The position numbers and the translations under genes were made by a program. Of a stretch of DNA of 64,000 nucleotides, positions 22,991 to 35,200 are shown piece by piece. How positions within the stretch are numbered: the stretch's first letter is position 1; each line of letters starts with the position of its first letter. The DNA is from Malurus cyaneus samueli (taxonomy: Eukaryota; Chordata; Aves; Passeriformes; Maluridae). The notes under the pieces were generated by a model, which searched no databases, was not told where the DNA came from, and worked only from the letters and a program-made list of their open reading frames with translations. The stretch covers positions 45,532,840 to 45,596,839 of the forward strand of contig CM019218.1 of NCBI GenBank assembly GCA_009741485.1, given 5' to 3'.

Positions 22991-25900
22991 GCCACAACCA
23001 ATTCTGACATGTTGGAAAGTGAGAGGAGTTATTTTAATAATCTTTTTTAAAGCTGAAGATTTACATTAAGTATTTTTAGACGGATGCTGTCAAGAAAGAA
23101 GTCTTTTTATATATCTGAATATGAAGATTTATAGCACCACTTGGATTTTTTATCTCCTTTGCAGAACTATGCTTTCTACTAGCACTCTAGGTTTAATACA
23201 TCTTTGACCAAGTTTCATTTTAGTTTTGACTCACATTTTAAGTAGAAGGCCACAGCATCTAGTCAATATTTGATTTTCACAAATGTAATTCAAGTGAAAA
23301 ATTTATGTGTTCATTGTGACTAATTTAAACTGATAATTTTGTTGTGAAATTACTTGAAAATAGTGCTTTATAAGGAATCTTTTTATGTCATCTTGCAGCA
23401 CTACAAGTGAAAATAATGCTTTTCATCAAAACAGGACTTAGTACAACTTTCAGCCTTTTGAGAGGTGCGGTCTGCAGACTATTTCATCTTGATTGCAAGA
23501 AAAACATGAATGTGGGAAGTTGGTTACTTCACTAGAAGTGAAGTTCCAGGAAGACAATGAACAGCAGGCTTTCATGCAGAGTGTTGTTTATGGTAAAGCC
23601 AATACAGAACTATTTCTAAGTAAGAAAACTTTCAGTCTTGTGGGGTTTAGATTCTAAAATTGGAAATAGAAGGATCTGTGCCAGCAGGAATTCCCCATGT
23701 TCTCATGGTATGACTGGAAGAGGTACCAGATGGTGTTGGCTGCTCCTGCCTCAGGGGCTGCCACAGTTACCTACCTCGGGTTCATGCAGTGTGTGATGTA
23801 GTACAGCTGTAGCTCCTGGTGCCTTCCTCAGAGAAATTCCTGATTTTCCAAGAATGTGCCTGGCTTACCTCTGTATGGCTCCACTTTATTTGCTTCGTGT
23901 ATTTTGTGTACACATCAGTGTCTTTCTTACTTCTGTGGGGGTTTTGTACACTTGGTTGACTTTGACTTGAGAATTAGGGCTTTTTTGCATTTTAACAATA
24001 AATTGCAATTCTGGTTAGAGTTTTTTTTTTTTTTTTTTTAAAGTGTCAGAAAGGTCATAGAGGTAACATAATGGGAAGTGTGTGTTCAGATTTTGTGTGT
24101 AAAGTGAGCTTGTGTTTATGATTTCAACTAACTTGGCTGTTAATAAAGAGTGAGAGTTTACTCTCTGAAGAAGAGTTGGAAAATGAATGTTTCCTCTTCT
24201 GAATGAGTTTGTTTTCATCTTGTATGGGCAAGGTGAAGGGACTGTGAAGTGAGAGGGTCTTCTGTTCAGAAATTACAGTACACAGAGCAAGGCTCCCATC
24301 AGCTAGCTGAGCACACAGCACTGCCAGCTCAACCAGCCCCATTCAGGAGATGAGCTGCAGGTTAGCTTAGGGTTTTGTAGGTGGCTGGTGGTGGGGGAGA
24401 CCCTTGAAAAGGAGAAATGAATAAAAGGGGCTTAGCCTGGAGTGGCTTTAAATAGGAACTGGTAGTGGTTTTTTTTAAGAAAAAATCTTATACACATTAT
24501 TTCAAATTTATTTCACTACTAGAAACCCATGGGTAAATCAATTTTACTTCAAATAAATATCAGCATATTCAATCTACTTCTTGAAAGGAGATAAATTTGC
24601 AGTTGTTCTACATTGTCTATAAGCCCAAGGTCAGTGGTAGTATATCTTCCCATACTTGGCAAAACTCCTGAAGTGAATTATTGTACAGATAAGCTTTAAA
24701 AAGTTACTGTTCTTTCCCAGATTAAGAAATAACTGCAACTTTTATTGTGCCTGAGCTGGGAATTCACCTCATGCCCTTTCTCAATCTGACTTGCTTAGAT
24801 TGCAAAATTGTGGAATGTTTGTGGAACTTAACTTTCATTTACAGATATTTACCGTTATAGAGCAAGCAGTATGGGGTTGCTTTTTATCTTAACTGCATCA
24901 GAATGTATAAACCCAGAAAACGGGTCTCCAGGACCCCCTCAATAAGTTGTGTTTCCCAGTGTGCACACCCTGCCAGTGTTTTGTTGCTAGGCCAGGAAGA
25001 AATACTCTGATCAAACCTTCGTCTGTGTTCAGAGGCAGTGCTGCCTTTTGCTGTTGCGAAAGCAACAGTTCTGGCTGCAGCTCATTTTTGTGAGCCACGG
25101 GTCATGACCTGGAGTGCAGGCCAAGAGGATCCGGGAAAGCAGAGCTCAGCCTGTTCTGTCCCCTGCTGCAGCCCCAAGCTGGAGCTTTAGCTCAGTTCCA
25201 TAGGCAGCTCCAGCCTTGTTGTCACTGCTGTTATCCTCCTTGCTGGACACAAGGGGATGCACTCTGAGATCTTAAAGAAACCCTCCAGCTCCCGCCTTCT
25301 TGCAATTATCCTCACGTTTTGCAGAAAATGTCGGCTTGGAGAGAATGTGAAACATCGTAAGATTCAAAATATCCTCCATGGTTCAAAGTGTCTGAACTCT
25401 TGTTTGGAAAAAGTTCCTTAGGTCAGTTTTTAAGGCAATGCTTTGCTCTAGGTCTCTGGGCAAAATGCCACATGCCTGTACCCCAACTTACAAGAGCAAT
25501 TTTCTGGCTTTTTAAAAACTGAAAAGGTGATGTCCAGGGCTACGTTCAGACAGCACAGAAGGCACTTGAGCTGCCATGTAGCCCAAGGATGAAGGTCAGT
25601 GTCAGGATGTGAACACAGTTGCAGCAAAGCACAACTCTGCAGTCCTGCAGTCCTGAGCTGTTACACTGTCAAGTACCAGGTTCCTGGGTGCCAAGGGATG
25701 AAAATCTCTGTCTGCTCCCTGCTTTTTGCCAGGTTTCCTAGTCCGCTGGGTTAGGATTTAGATTCTTGTTGCAAATTGTTCCATTCTGAGATACAATACG
25801 CTACAGAGTATCTGTCGCTCCAGGCCTGTCTGTGGGACTTGTCTCCTTTTTCCCCTTGAGCTAAATTTTTTGTCTGAAGTCCAGCACAGCTCGAGGAAGT

Positions 25901-26820
25901 TACTGTTCACACTTACTTAGCATTTTGCACCATTTTCAACTCATGCCTCTGCCCTGCATCTCCAGCAGCGAATTGTTTACAGCAGGGCAGCTACCCCTAA
26001 CACTCCTGAGCGGAAGGTGAAGTGCTCTCCTAGATTTGTTAAACTGTGTGTAAGAACACACCATGGGAACACTTTCTGCACACCCACTCTACAGTCCAAC
26101 TGCACTCAACCCGGGAGCTTTCTGCAAGGGAAAAGTTTGTGTGAAATTGTAAATCAAGGGAAGCAAGCAGCTCCTAAGCAGGGAGAGCGCAGTGTTTACT
26201 TAAACTGTGAGTGTGCCAATTGGTTAATTAAAAATTTAGCAGAGTTGTGGCTGTATGGATCCGAACTTCCCCTTAGGTAAAATGTTTACAGTTGGGTCCA
26301 AAACTCTCCTTCATTTAGCCTGTTGCAGCAGGATGGCTGGAAGTCCCTGGAGAGGGGTCCGTGAGAGCAAGCCAAGGGAAAATGAGCCATTCTGACCCTC
26401 TTTATGGTGTGTGTGTCTGTGCTATCTTAGAGCATTATCAGCTGAGACATAGGTATCTGTGGTTTGCTTTGCAATGGCGTTCAGAGCAACACTTCATATT
26501 TCACATTCCATCAATTCTGGGATTCAGCTGGCAATCCCAGCACATATGAGAATTTCACTTAGCAGTTCCTGCAGCCTTTCTGCTAATGCAGTTTTACCAT
26601 TCCCTGTGCACGGACACAGCTCTGACCTTGTGTTTCAATGTGCAGACAGCCAGGCACCTTTCCCTCTGAGCTCTGTCCAGCCCAAGATCCAAAAAGTGTC
26701 ATCCTTAAGCCAACTTCAAGCACATGAAGCTCTTCAGCCTTCAAGGCAGTTTCTCACTCTGGTTGCTATGAGGAGCAAACAGTCCCAAGGACAGCTGAAG
26801 CACAACATAATTTCTAAAAA
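22991..26820. other. Intergenic stretch between the CR1 element and SAA
   Basis: About 3.8 kb without a recognisable gene. It contains an AATAAA at 23997-24002 followed by a poly-T run at about 24021-24040. No second SAA copy or SAA remnant was seen on either strand, and the short open frames resemble nothing I know. Confidence 0.6.
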
Positions 26821-26821
26821 A

Positions 26822-26967
26822 ATTGTGTAACAGGAGCATGAACCTTCAGTAAGGACAAGGACAGGTTTCCAGTAATGATTTCTGTGTTGGGAGTGGTGGG
26901 GGGATTTCCCATCTGTGGGTATCCTTTCCAGTTTCCTCTTTTGGGGGGTTTGAATCACTTATAAATA
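26822..26967 (+). promoter_or_regulatory. SAA acute-phase promoter: C/EBP-like site, NF-kappaB site, TATA box
   Basis: ATTGTGTAAC at 26822-26831 matches the C/EBP consensus RTTGCGYAAY at 9 of 10 positions. GGGATTTCCC at 26901-26910 is a perfect NF-kappaB site, and TATAAATA lies at 26960-26967. That puts the NF-kappaB site about 50 bp upstream of the TATA box. Paired C/EBP and NF-kappaB control is established for mammalian SAA1/SAA2 induction by IL-6 and IL-1. Transcription should start near 26990. A short untranslated exon then ends at 27031 (GCGGTG/GTGAGT). Confidence 0.8.
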
Positions 26968-27376
26968 CCCTCTCTGAGTCTGAGAGCACAGGAGACCATC
27001 TCCATCGCCTTGGCTTTGCATTTCTGCGGTGGTGAGTGACATTCTGAATTTGTGATCTGTGTGCAGTGTTTTGAGCAGTGTTTGGGAACAGGGCTGATAC
27101 TTTAGCTTGTGGGGCTTCTTTATACTCATGGCAGGAGCAGCAGGGAGTGCTAAAATGCAAGTTTGTCAACTGCCTCTGTTGTGGAGTCCTTAGCTGATTG
27201 TGGTCACACAGAGGGCACCGCTCCTTGCAGGGGGAGAAGGAGGTCCTGGGTGAGCTCTCAACCCAACCGGGGCAGCAGCCTGGGTACAGCTGGGAATGTG
27301 ATGGGTGCTCAAAGGTGCTTCAGAACTGCTTATCCCTCTCTCTGTCTCCAGCTCCTGTCGGGCTTGGCCAGGAATC

Positions 27377-28513
27377 ATGAGGCTCTGGCTGTGCATCGCG
27401 TTGCTCTCCCTTGCTCTGTGCGCAAGTGCCGACAGACCAGCAATAGTCCGAGCTGGACACTTTGTCCGGGATGCAGCGGGAGGTAAGCTGCTGTCACCAG
27501 GGAGAGACCCTTCCCTCAGGAGCCCCCTCCCCAAGCACAGGTTACCAGCAGTCAGTGGTGCAGCCCTCGGAGCTGGGAGATCCACACTCCACATTAGAGA
27601 CCCTGCTGGTTTCTGGGCTGGATGAGGACCTTGATCAGCCCCCAGATGCTTTCTGTGGGCACAGCCTGGTGCAAAGGCTGACATGGAGAAGTGCCTCCCT
27701 CTGTTCCTGCTCCTTGGGCCTTTCAGCTCCTGGCTGAATGGTACTGAACTATTTCTGGTGTGACTCTTTCAAGTCATTGTCATGTCCATTTCTCTGCTTT
27801 CTTCAGGGGCATGGGATATGTACAGAGCATACCGGGACATGCGCAGGGCAAATTACAGAGGTGCCGACAAGTATTTCCATGCCCGTGGGAATTATGATGC
27901 TGCCCGGAGAGGACCTGGTGGTGCTTGGGCAGCCAGAGTGATCAGGTAATGGACTGTGCTTGGCTTGTTAACAGTAATTAGGGATCCAGGCATTCCAGCT
28001 GCAGTGAAGTCCTTTTTGACTTTTACTCAGCTTTGGACCTAGGACAGCAGAAAGGTGGGGAAGTAGTTTCCATTTGGACAGCCGATCTCGATAGGAATAG
28101 AGCCACATGAACATGAGCTTTTATTCTCATCCTCCTGAGAAGGCAGATTCCTTCCTCTGCATTTCTGATGAGGAACTCTCCTTCATTGCCGGTTAATTTC
28201 CCGACATATAGCTGTGGATTCCACTGAGGGCTCTCAAACAAAGACTGAGCGTGTGCTTGCATCTCACCTTGAGATGAAGCCCTGCGGAAAAGCTGTTTCA
28301 CTTGAGTGAGGGAACCAGCACAAGGCTGAGTTAGATGCGGTCTGTTTATGCGGCCTCTCTCCTTCCCATAGCGATGCCCGGGAGAACTGGCAGAGCGGCG
28401 TGAGCGGCAGAGGCGCCGAGGACACCCGTGCGGACCAGGAGGCGAACAGGTGGGGCCGGAGCGGCGGAGACCCGAACCGCTACCGGCCCGCGGGGCTGCC
28501 CCGCAGGTACTAG
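27377..28513 (+). CDS. SAA: Serum amyloid A (SAA), acute-phase apolipoprotein, complete
   Basis: Coding exons 27377-27482, 27807-27945 and 28372-28513 join in one frame to 128 residues, against 122 in human SAA1. An untranslated exon precedes them (about 26990-27031; acceptor CTGTCTCCAG before the ATG). Residues 1-18 form a signal peptide ([18 protein letters not shown]), so the protein is secreted. The mature part carries the family core [20 protein letters not shown], then [19 protein letters not shown] and WAARVISDARE, and ends with the Arg/Gly-rich tail [16 protein letters not shown] binds HDL and retinol and is strongly induced by inflammation. AATAAA at 28561-28566 lies 48 nt past the stop. 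This is the only SAA copy visible. The last coding exon is much richer in GC than the earlier ones because it lies at the edge of the SAAL1 CpG island. Confidence 0.96.
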
Positions 28514-28560
28514 CGCTGTACTTCGCTCTGTCACACGTCCTTTTGTACAGCCGAATACCC

Positions 28561-28566
28561 AATAAA
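28561..28566 (+). terminator. SAA polyadenylation signal AATAAA
   Basis: A canonical hexamer 48 nt downstream of the SAA stop codon, within a GC-rich background where chance AATAAA is unlikely. It implies a very short 3' UTR and leaves under 750 bp to the SAAL1 start codon. Confidence 0.85.
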
Positions 28567-28759
28567 GAAATCCTTCTGAGAAATGTTCCCTTCGCTGCGA
28601 GCATCCATCCTCCCGGGGCTGCGGGACGGCGGGGCTGGGACGGCGGGGCTGGGACGGCGCATCACGGGGGCTGCCAGCAGGGTCCGTCTTGGGATCCTCG
28701 GATGCTCCGGGAGAGCGGAGGCCCCTCCCCGCTGAGGGGCGGCCTTGGGCGGGCGGGTT

Positions 28760-29185
28760 CCGGCACGATCCCGGCACAATCCCGGCACGGTTCCTTTGCG
28801 GTCCCGGCCTGATCCCGGCACGGTTCCTTCGTGTCCCGGCCTGATCCCGGCACGGTTCCTTCGCTGTCCCGGCCTGATCCCGGCACGGTTCCTTCGCGTC
28901 CCGGCCTGATCCCGGCACGGTTCCTTCGCTGTCCCGGCCTGATCCCGGCACGGTTCCTTCGCTGTCCCGGCCTGATCCCGGCACGGTTCCTTCGTTGTCC
29001 CGGCCTGATCCCGGCACGGTTCCTTCGTGTCCCGGCCTGATCCCGGCACGGTTCCTTCCGTCCCGGCCTGATCCCGGCACGGTTCCTTCGTTGTCCCGGC
29101 CTGATCCCGGCACGGTTCCTTCGCTGTCCCGGCCTGATCCCGGCACGGTTCCTTCGCTGTCCCGGCCTGATCCCGGCCGGCCACG
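28760..29185. repeat. GC-rich 32-33-bp minisatellite between SAA and SAAL1 (12 units)
   Basis: Twelve units with the core GGCCTGATCCCGGCACGG, each followed by TTCCTTCG plus 0-2 variable bases and then TCCC, run from about 28801 to 29180. Degenerate CCCGGCAC half-units precede them from about 28760. Variation is almost confined to the one to three bases after TTCCTTC. The array ends about 100 bp before the SAAL1 start codon, within its CpG island. Open frames on both strands across it (Gly-Arg-Asp and Arg-Asn-Arg-Ala-Gly-Ile patterns) are repeat artefacts. Confidence 0.95.
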
Positions 29186-29285
29186 CGACCCAGCGCGGCC
29201 GCGGTGGCAGGGGGCGCTGTGGGGCCGCGGGCGCCGCTCTGGCAGCACCGCCGCCTCGCTGCCCCCGCACGGCTGTGGGCCCGCC
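29180..29285 (+). promoter_or_regulatory. Proximal promoter / 5' UTR of SAAL1
   Basis: A GC-rich, TATA-less stretch between the minisatellite and the SAAL1 ATG. The start codon context GCCCGCCATGG (29279-29289) is a strong Kozak match. Transcription start is not resolved; it could lie within or upstream of the repeat array. Confidence 0.5.
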
Positions 29286-32200
29286 ATGGACCGCAACCCG
29301 TCACCGCCGTGCAGCGATGCGGAGGAAGAGGAGGGGGACGCGGTGGGGAACACGGTGTACAGCAAGCACTGGCTCTTCAGCGTCCTCACCCGCCTCATCG
29401 AGGTGCGCGGCCGCCGGGAGGGAGCGGGCGGCGGGCCCGGTGTCGATCAGCCCCGGGTGGGTGCGACGCGATCGCTCCCAGGGCCGGGGGAGACATGGCG
29501 GGGACCAGCGGGGACAAATCCGGGGACACAGCGGGGAAAAACTCGGGGTGTGTGCCTGGGAGCCCAGCGGGGTCCCAGAGGCTCCCTGGTGGTGGTGCCG
29601 GGGGTTCAGCCGAGTGGTTTTCCCCCGCCCCGCTGTGTCCCAGGTGATCGCCCCCGCGGAGCCGGATCCCGCCGCCAGCCCCGAGGAAGCCCGGACGGAG
29701 CTGGACGAGGAGATGGAGAACGATATTTGCAAGGTGTGGGATATGTCGATGGACGAGGTAGGAGCCTTGTGCGGCACTCAGACCCGAGCGGTCCGTCAGA
29801 ATCCTGCTGGGAGGGGGAGAAGGCGGGGAATCAGCCGGGCTCGCTCATGTTCTGGTGTGGCGGGCAGGGCAGGTGGGGTGGTTCTGCAATTGGAAGTAAC
29901 TCGCACAGCCTGTGTCCTCAGCACTTTGAGTACGGGTTAGTATTGGTGTCATTTCTAAATAGACGTATTTTCCTCTAGCAGTTGTAATACGTCCTGCTGG
30001 TAAGCATAACTTCGTCTGACAGATAAACAGCCGTTCAAAGTTTAGCTACAGACCTGCAGTGGCAATGTAGCCACAGATCCTTGGTCTTTTTCTCAGCATT
30101 CTCAAATGCTGGAACAAATTCTCAAGATACATGTGTGTGTATATATATATAAGTTTAAGTTACTTATTCCTTAATAAGTAAGTAATATTACTTACTTACT
30201 TACTTAAAAGTAAGGAATATTACTTTATTCCTTAGCTTGCTGTTAATATTGCTCCCAAACAGAGAACTAATCTTGTGTTTTAGTCTGGTAAAATGAAGAG
30301 GAGATTTCCTCTTTTGTGTGTTCTGATCAAGTGTTAATTGCAATCCCTTCGCATGTTTCTTTTGATATGTCATGGTGATGTCATGGCTTAAACCAGGATA
30401 TTTACTGGATTCTGACCATCTCTGTTGAGATTGGTAGCAATTTGCATTTTCTTGCAAATTTGACTTTTTGGCTCATTGTACAGCAAATCACTGGCATACT
30501 GAATCATCAGTGGGGCTTGCTGACCTTCTATCATTGAAAAATAAGGATTATTGGTATTGACTGTTGGCAAATAACAGATTTCTTGTAGTGAGTTTGTCAT
30601 CTCTTTGATCCAGTCCTTGTGCTGTGGGAACATATCTGATTTTGCATTTGGAAATTGTAAAGGTCTACTTACTTCTCCATTCACTTTCTCCACAGGATGT
30701 TGCTTTGTTTCTTCAGGAGTTCAATGCCCCCGATATATTCATGGGAGTTTTTGCCAAGTCCAAATGCCCTCGTCTAACTGTAAGTGCGGGCTCTCAAAAA
30801 GCTGTCCTGTGTTAATAGAAATAGCAGATCGCTCTGTACATGCATTTACACCTACCTCTCTTTTCTCACTGCATGTGTAATATATATGGGGAAGCAGGAG
30901 AAAGCACATAATCCAATTTTAAAATGCTTTTTCACTGTGTTTTTAATATGGTCTAATCAGTAAGAATTTCGGTGATGCTGAAGCTGGTAGATGTCTGCTC
31001 ATATCATCATCTGGATAAACTGGTGGAGGACTGAGTTTATCAAGCCTAATTATAAGACCTATTATAAAACCAGGCCTTTCTTTCCTTTTGACTTGTTTTA
31101 TGATTACCAAACAGAAATGGTCATGAATTTGTGTAGTCAGACCTACAGAAGTGTGGTGATTTGACCCTGGCTGGAGGCCAGGTGCCCAGGAACACTGCTC
31201 TGTCACTCCCCTTCTCAGCTGGGCAGGAAAGAGACAATATAACAAAAGGCTTGTGGATCAAGGTAAAGGCAGGGAGAGATCACTCACCACTGTCATGGGC
31301 AAGACTCCACTTGGGGAAATTAATATATTACCAATCAAACCAGAACAAGGTAATGAGAAATAAACACGAAAAGATTGAGGGTCATGCTCATGTAGTGGTA
31401 TTTTTGTTTCAGGACTCCTTTTTGTTTTAATAACAGGGCTGCCAGATTAGCTTCAAAACAGTATACATAGAATATGCAAGCAGAGCTAATTTCAAGCTTT
31501 TATGGAACACCTTAACACCCAAATATCTGAATACCTGACTGTATTTTAGGCTAGTCTGATAGAACAAAAAAATTGGTATAGAACTTGTGAAAAAATTGTA
31601 TCTTTGTCATGAAATCAGTGGGTCATAAAAGCTTGAAAATCAAACTGGGAAACATCTTTGAAGCACTCTTACTTCTGCCTTACAGGTCTGGCAGTGAAAT
31701 TGTGGACTATGTTGCAGTTATCTCATTATACTCTGTTTGACTTTCCAGGAAATCTGTGTGGGAATATTAGGAAATATGGCCTGTTTCCAGGACATCTGCA
31801 TGTCCATTAGCAAAGATGAGAATCTTGGGTAAGTGTCTGTGTGCTTGTCTGGACTCACAATCATGAAATACATGTTAAGCTTGCCTGCCAAGCCTGATCT
31901 TCATTCATAACTTTTGGCTGACCATGTTTGTGGGGGAAGTGCTCAGGAAAGAAAAAATGGGTATAGGCCACTACTTTTTTGGGGCATTTTAATCACCAGT
32001 CAAGTTAGTTTCTAAGTTTGGAGTCTTGAGACACTGAAAATGCATGCATAGTTAGGAAAAGCTGGTTTCAATCTCAGAACATGGCTGCAGCTGTGAAATG
32101 AACCTTTTAATTGAAAAAAATAAAGATGGATTTTACTAACATTTTTCTTCTGCATTTTCTCCTTAAAGCCAAGTGTTACTGCAGCGTTTGTGTGATTCAG

Positions 32201-35200
32201 ACTCCCCAACTCTTCTGGAAACAAGCAGGTAGGACATCCCAGAAATTAATGCATCATTAGTGTAGTTCTGCTGTGCACTTAGGCCTGGGGAGAAAACTGA
32301 CAAGTGGGCTCATTATTTTATTATCCACTCATCCTATCCTTTTATTGTTTTTGCACTGTTCTGGAATCACTTTGCTGTGAGTTAGATTCCTGTTTCTGTC
32401 ACATCATTCTCATTGTTTCAGATTTACACTTGTACAGCTAAAAGGAGTGAATTGGCTTCTAATTTGTTAAATGAGGGATTCTTGCCTAGGTTGTTGTTAA
32501 CTTGCCTCTCCCAGCCTGAGGTGGCCAATGTCTGGGTGGAGAGGATCCGAGAAAATCCTTCTGTGTACGACTGTGTTTGCTTTATCATGTCCAGCTCTAC
32601 TAATGGTAAGTTGCCAAGACAATCTGGGTTGTAGTGGGTGTTTGCAGAAGAAAAATAAGAACTGCAGTTTGCTGTTTCAAAGACAAATATTTCCAGCTGG
32701 GATGTTTTCTTTATGACCTCGTGAGTTTAAAGGACACCAAAACAAACTTGCCCTGCCTTTTCAGGTTTATATAAAACCAATCAGAAAAGCACTCATGAAG
32801 GAAGAAGAAAGCTATGGGAGGGAAATAAAAATACATTTAATTGAAGAAATTGTTATTTGCCACAAAAAAAAGGAAGGACATATAGTCCTCATTCAGGGAT
32901 ATACATATGCCATATTTGAACCTTGAAACAAGATCTCATTTAATTTATTTTTTTTCAAGTCAGATACAGATTTTCTATTTTTAAAACTACCATATCTGTG
33001 GAATGGGAATTGGGGGAATGATTCAGTTACTCCAGCAGTTATATGCTGTGCAGGCTTGGGGTGTGCAGATAATACTACACAATCCTCTTAGCACTAATTT
33101 AGCAAAAACCAGTCATCTGAAAATGGAAATATTTTGAAGCATTTGTGTTTAACATTCAACTCAGTTTTAAAAGCAGCTGTCAAAAGCAGCTTTTGTAGTT
33201 TTTTATATTTTTTTATGACAGTTCTCAGAAATCCTGCTGCATCCAATTGAAATAACAGATCTGTTTAAGCAAAATATAGGTTGGCAGGTGGAGAATGAGC
33301 ATAAAACTGCATATCTAGGAGCAAATCTTGATAAGTTTTACTTCAGAAGCAGAAGTTAGGACTTTTCAAGATCATCAAGGCTCTTTACAGAATAAAGTTA
33401 CTGCTTCACATAACGGCATGACAAGGTAGAAGGTGTCTTGGGCTTTCCAACAATCCCTTTTTATTATTTATGTGATCTATGCCACATAAAGGAATTAAAC
33501 ATAGCAACCTGTAGTAGGTCATGAAGAAAATGAATATATTTCTGTCCTGAATTTACTCTGAGTACTTGTATATATTAGCATTTTGCGAGCTAATTTTTAC
33601 TGTTCATTTTCAGTCTTGTTGAAATCCAAATACATTCTCTCTTGTGCAGTTGACTTGCTGGTGAAAGTGGGTGAAGTGGTGGACAAGCTCTTTGATCTGG
33701 ATGAAGAGCTGATGTTAAACTGGATCAAAAATGGCACTTGTCGCTCTGTGGGACCATCTGTAGATGATTCCCCTGAAGAACTTCCAGACTTTAAGATTGT
33801 GCCTTGCATACTCGAAGCAGCCAAGCAAGTCCGGTATGTGAGATTTCTTTGTGGTTTCTTTCCTTATAACCTTGTAAGGCCTGTGTCCAAACATCTTGCT
33901 TTTAGTGGGAACAGCACAGTTTGACAGATTGCTGGTATGTTTTCCTGGACTTGAAATTTGAAATGAGTAAACTTGTTTGTTAGCAAAAAGAATGGCAATG
34001 ATTGCTGAGAGGCTTCTCTGTGATCAAAACACTGAATATAAGCTCAGTAACCAGCACTTAAATTTGTCTTTTTGATGTTTTTCTGCGTAGATCAGATAAC
34101 CCAGAAGGACTGGACGTTTATATGCATATCCTGCAGCTCCTGACCACAGTGGATGAGGGTATCCAGGCTATTGGTAAGACACTGGAATTGCCACATGTGA
34201 GGGGACCAAGGGAGGCTGTAACTTCTGAATCACGAGATATTTTTGGGGAGAAAAGGAATTCACGTACCTGGATTAAATTTGTTGGGTTGGTGGGTTCTCT
34301 TTCTTTCTTTCTCAAGTGCAGGCTCCTGATGGAGGAAAAGAGACTTGGAGTTTGCTTTATGACCTCGTCTGCCAGGAGCTTTGCCAGCCAGATGATCCAC
34401 CCATCATTGTGCAAGAGCAGAAGACTGTGCTGGCCTCTATTTTGTCTGTCCTGTCTGCAATGTTTGCTTCACAGACAGAGCAGGAATACACCAGGATGAG
34501 GAAAAGCAAGTTGTGCTTTTATCTATTCTTTTTTTTTTTTTTTTGACTTTATGTGGGGTAGAAACATCGTTCAATTCAATAACATTGCATACAGTAAGAC
34601 TCTTTCCTGGTTACTCAAAATCACAGCTAGCCCAAAGTTCAGTTACTGGATGAATTGTAAATTCTAGTTGCAGTACTAGAATGTACAGATTCTGCTCAGT
34701 CTCTTCCTCATTGGGTAAATCAGTGAAAATTGCAGAATTTATCTTTGCTGAAATATAGTTATGTAGTATATTTATATTTTTATTTAGTACAGGGAGATTC
34801 TGCACTTACTTAAATCTGTCCATCATTTCTTTCTTTTCAATCCATGGACAAGACTTTAGAATTATATGTCTTGGGAATGTGACTCAGGGTCACCTACAGC
34901 AGAAATGTTGTACAGTTGGGTTTATCAGATAGGATTACCTGGATGCAAATTTAATGCACTGCCCTCACTGATTACTACTAAAGACAGTTTCCTTCTCATA
35001 CTCCTTTCCACTGGCATATACTTTTTATAGGTACAGGTCAGCTTGCAGCAAAAATGATTTCGGTTTTCTACTACATTTCCACTTGATTGTTTAAAACTGT
35101 CTTTGAGTAACAAAACGTAGAATGGTCAGAATATACATTCCTATGGCTTTTGTGTAAAATCTAGTGGTGTGTTTCAAAATTCTAATACCTTGAAGGGATG

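Noticed and set aside
28346..29398. Minus-strand 350-, 257- and 202-codon open frames and a plus-strand 327-codon frame
   Set aside because: They translate the 32-33-bp minisatellite, and two of the minus frames overlap real SAA or SAAL1 exons in antisense.
32413..32489. Alternative 5' extension of SAAL1 exon 6 from the CAG at 32421
   Set aside because: The conserved protein joins exactly at 32490; use of the upstream CAG would bring in an in-frame stop (AG/A TTT ACA CTT GTA CAG CTA AAA GGA GTG AAT TGG CTT CTA ATT TGT TAA).
34317..34323. Use of the TGCAG at 34317-34321 as the SAAL1 exon 9 acceptor
   Set aside because: It would give G/GC TCC TGA, an immediate stop; CTCAAG/TGCAG keeps the conserved frame.
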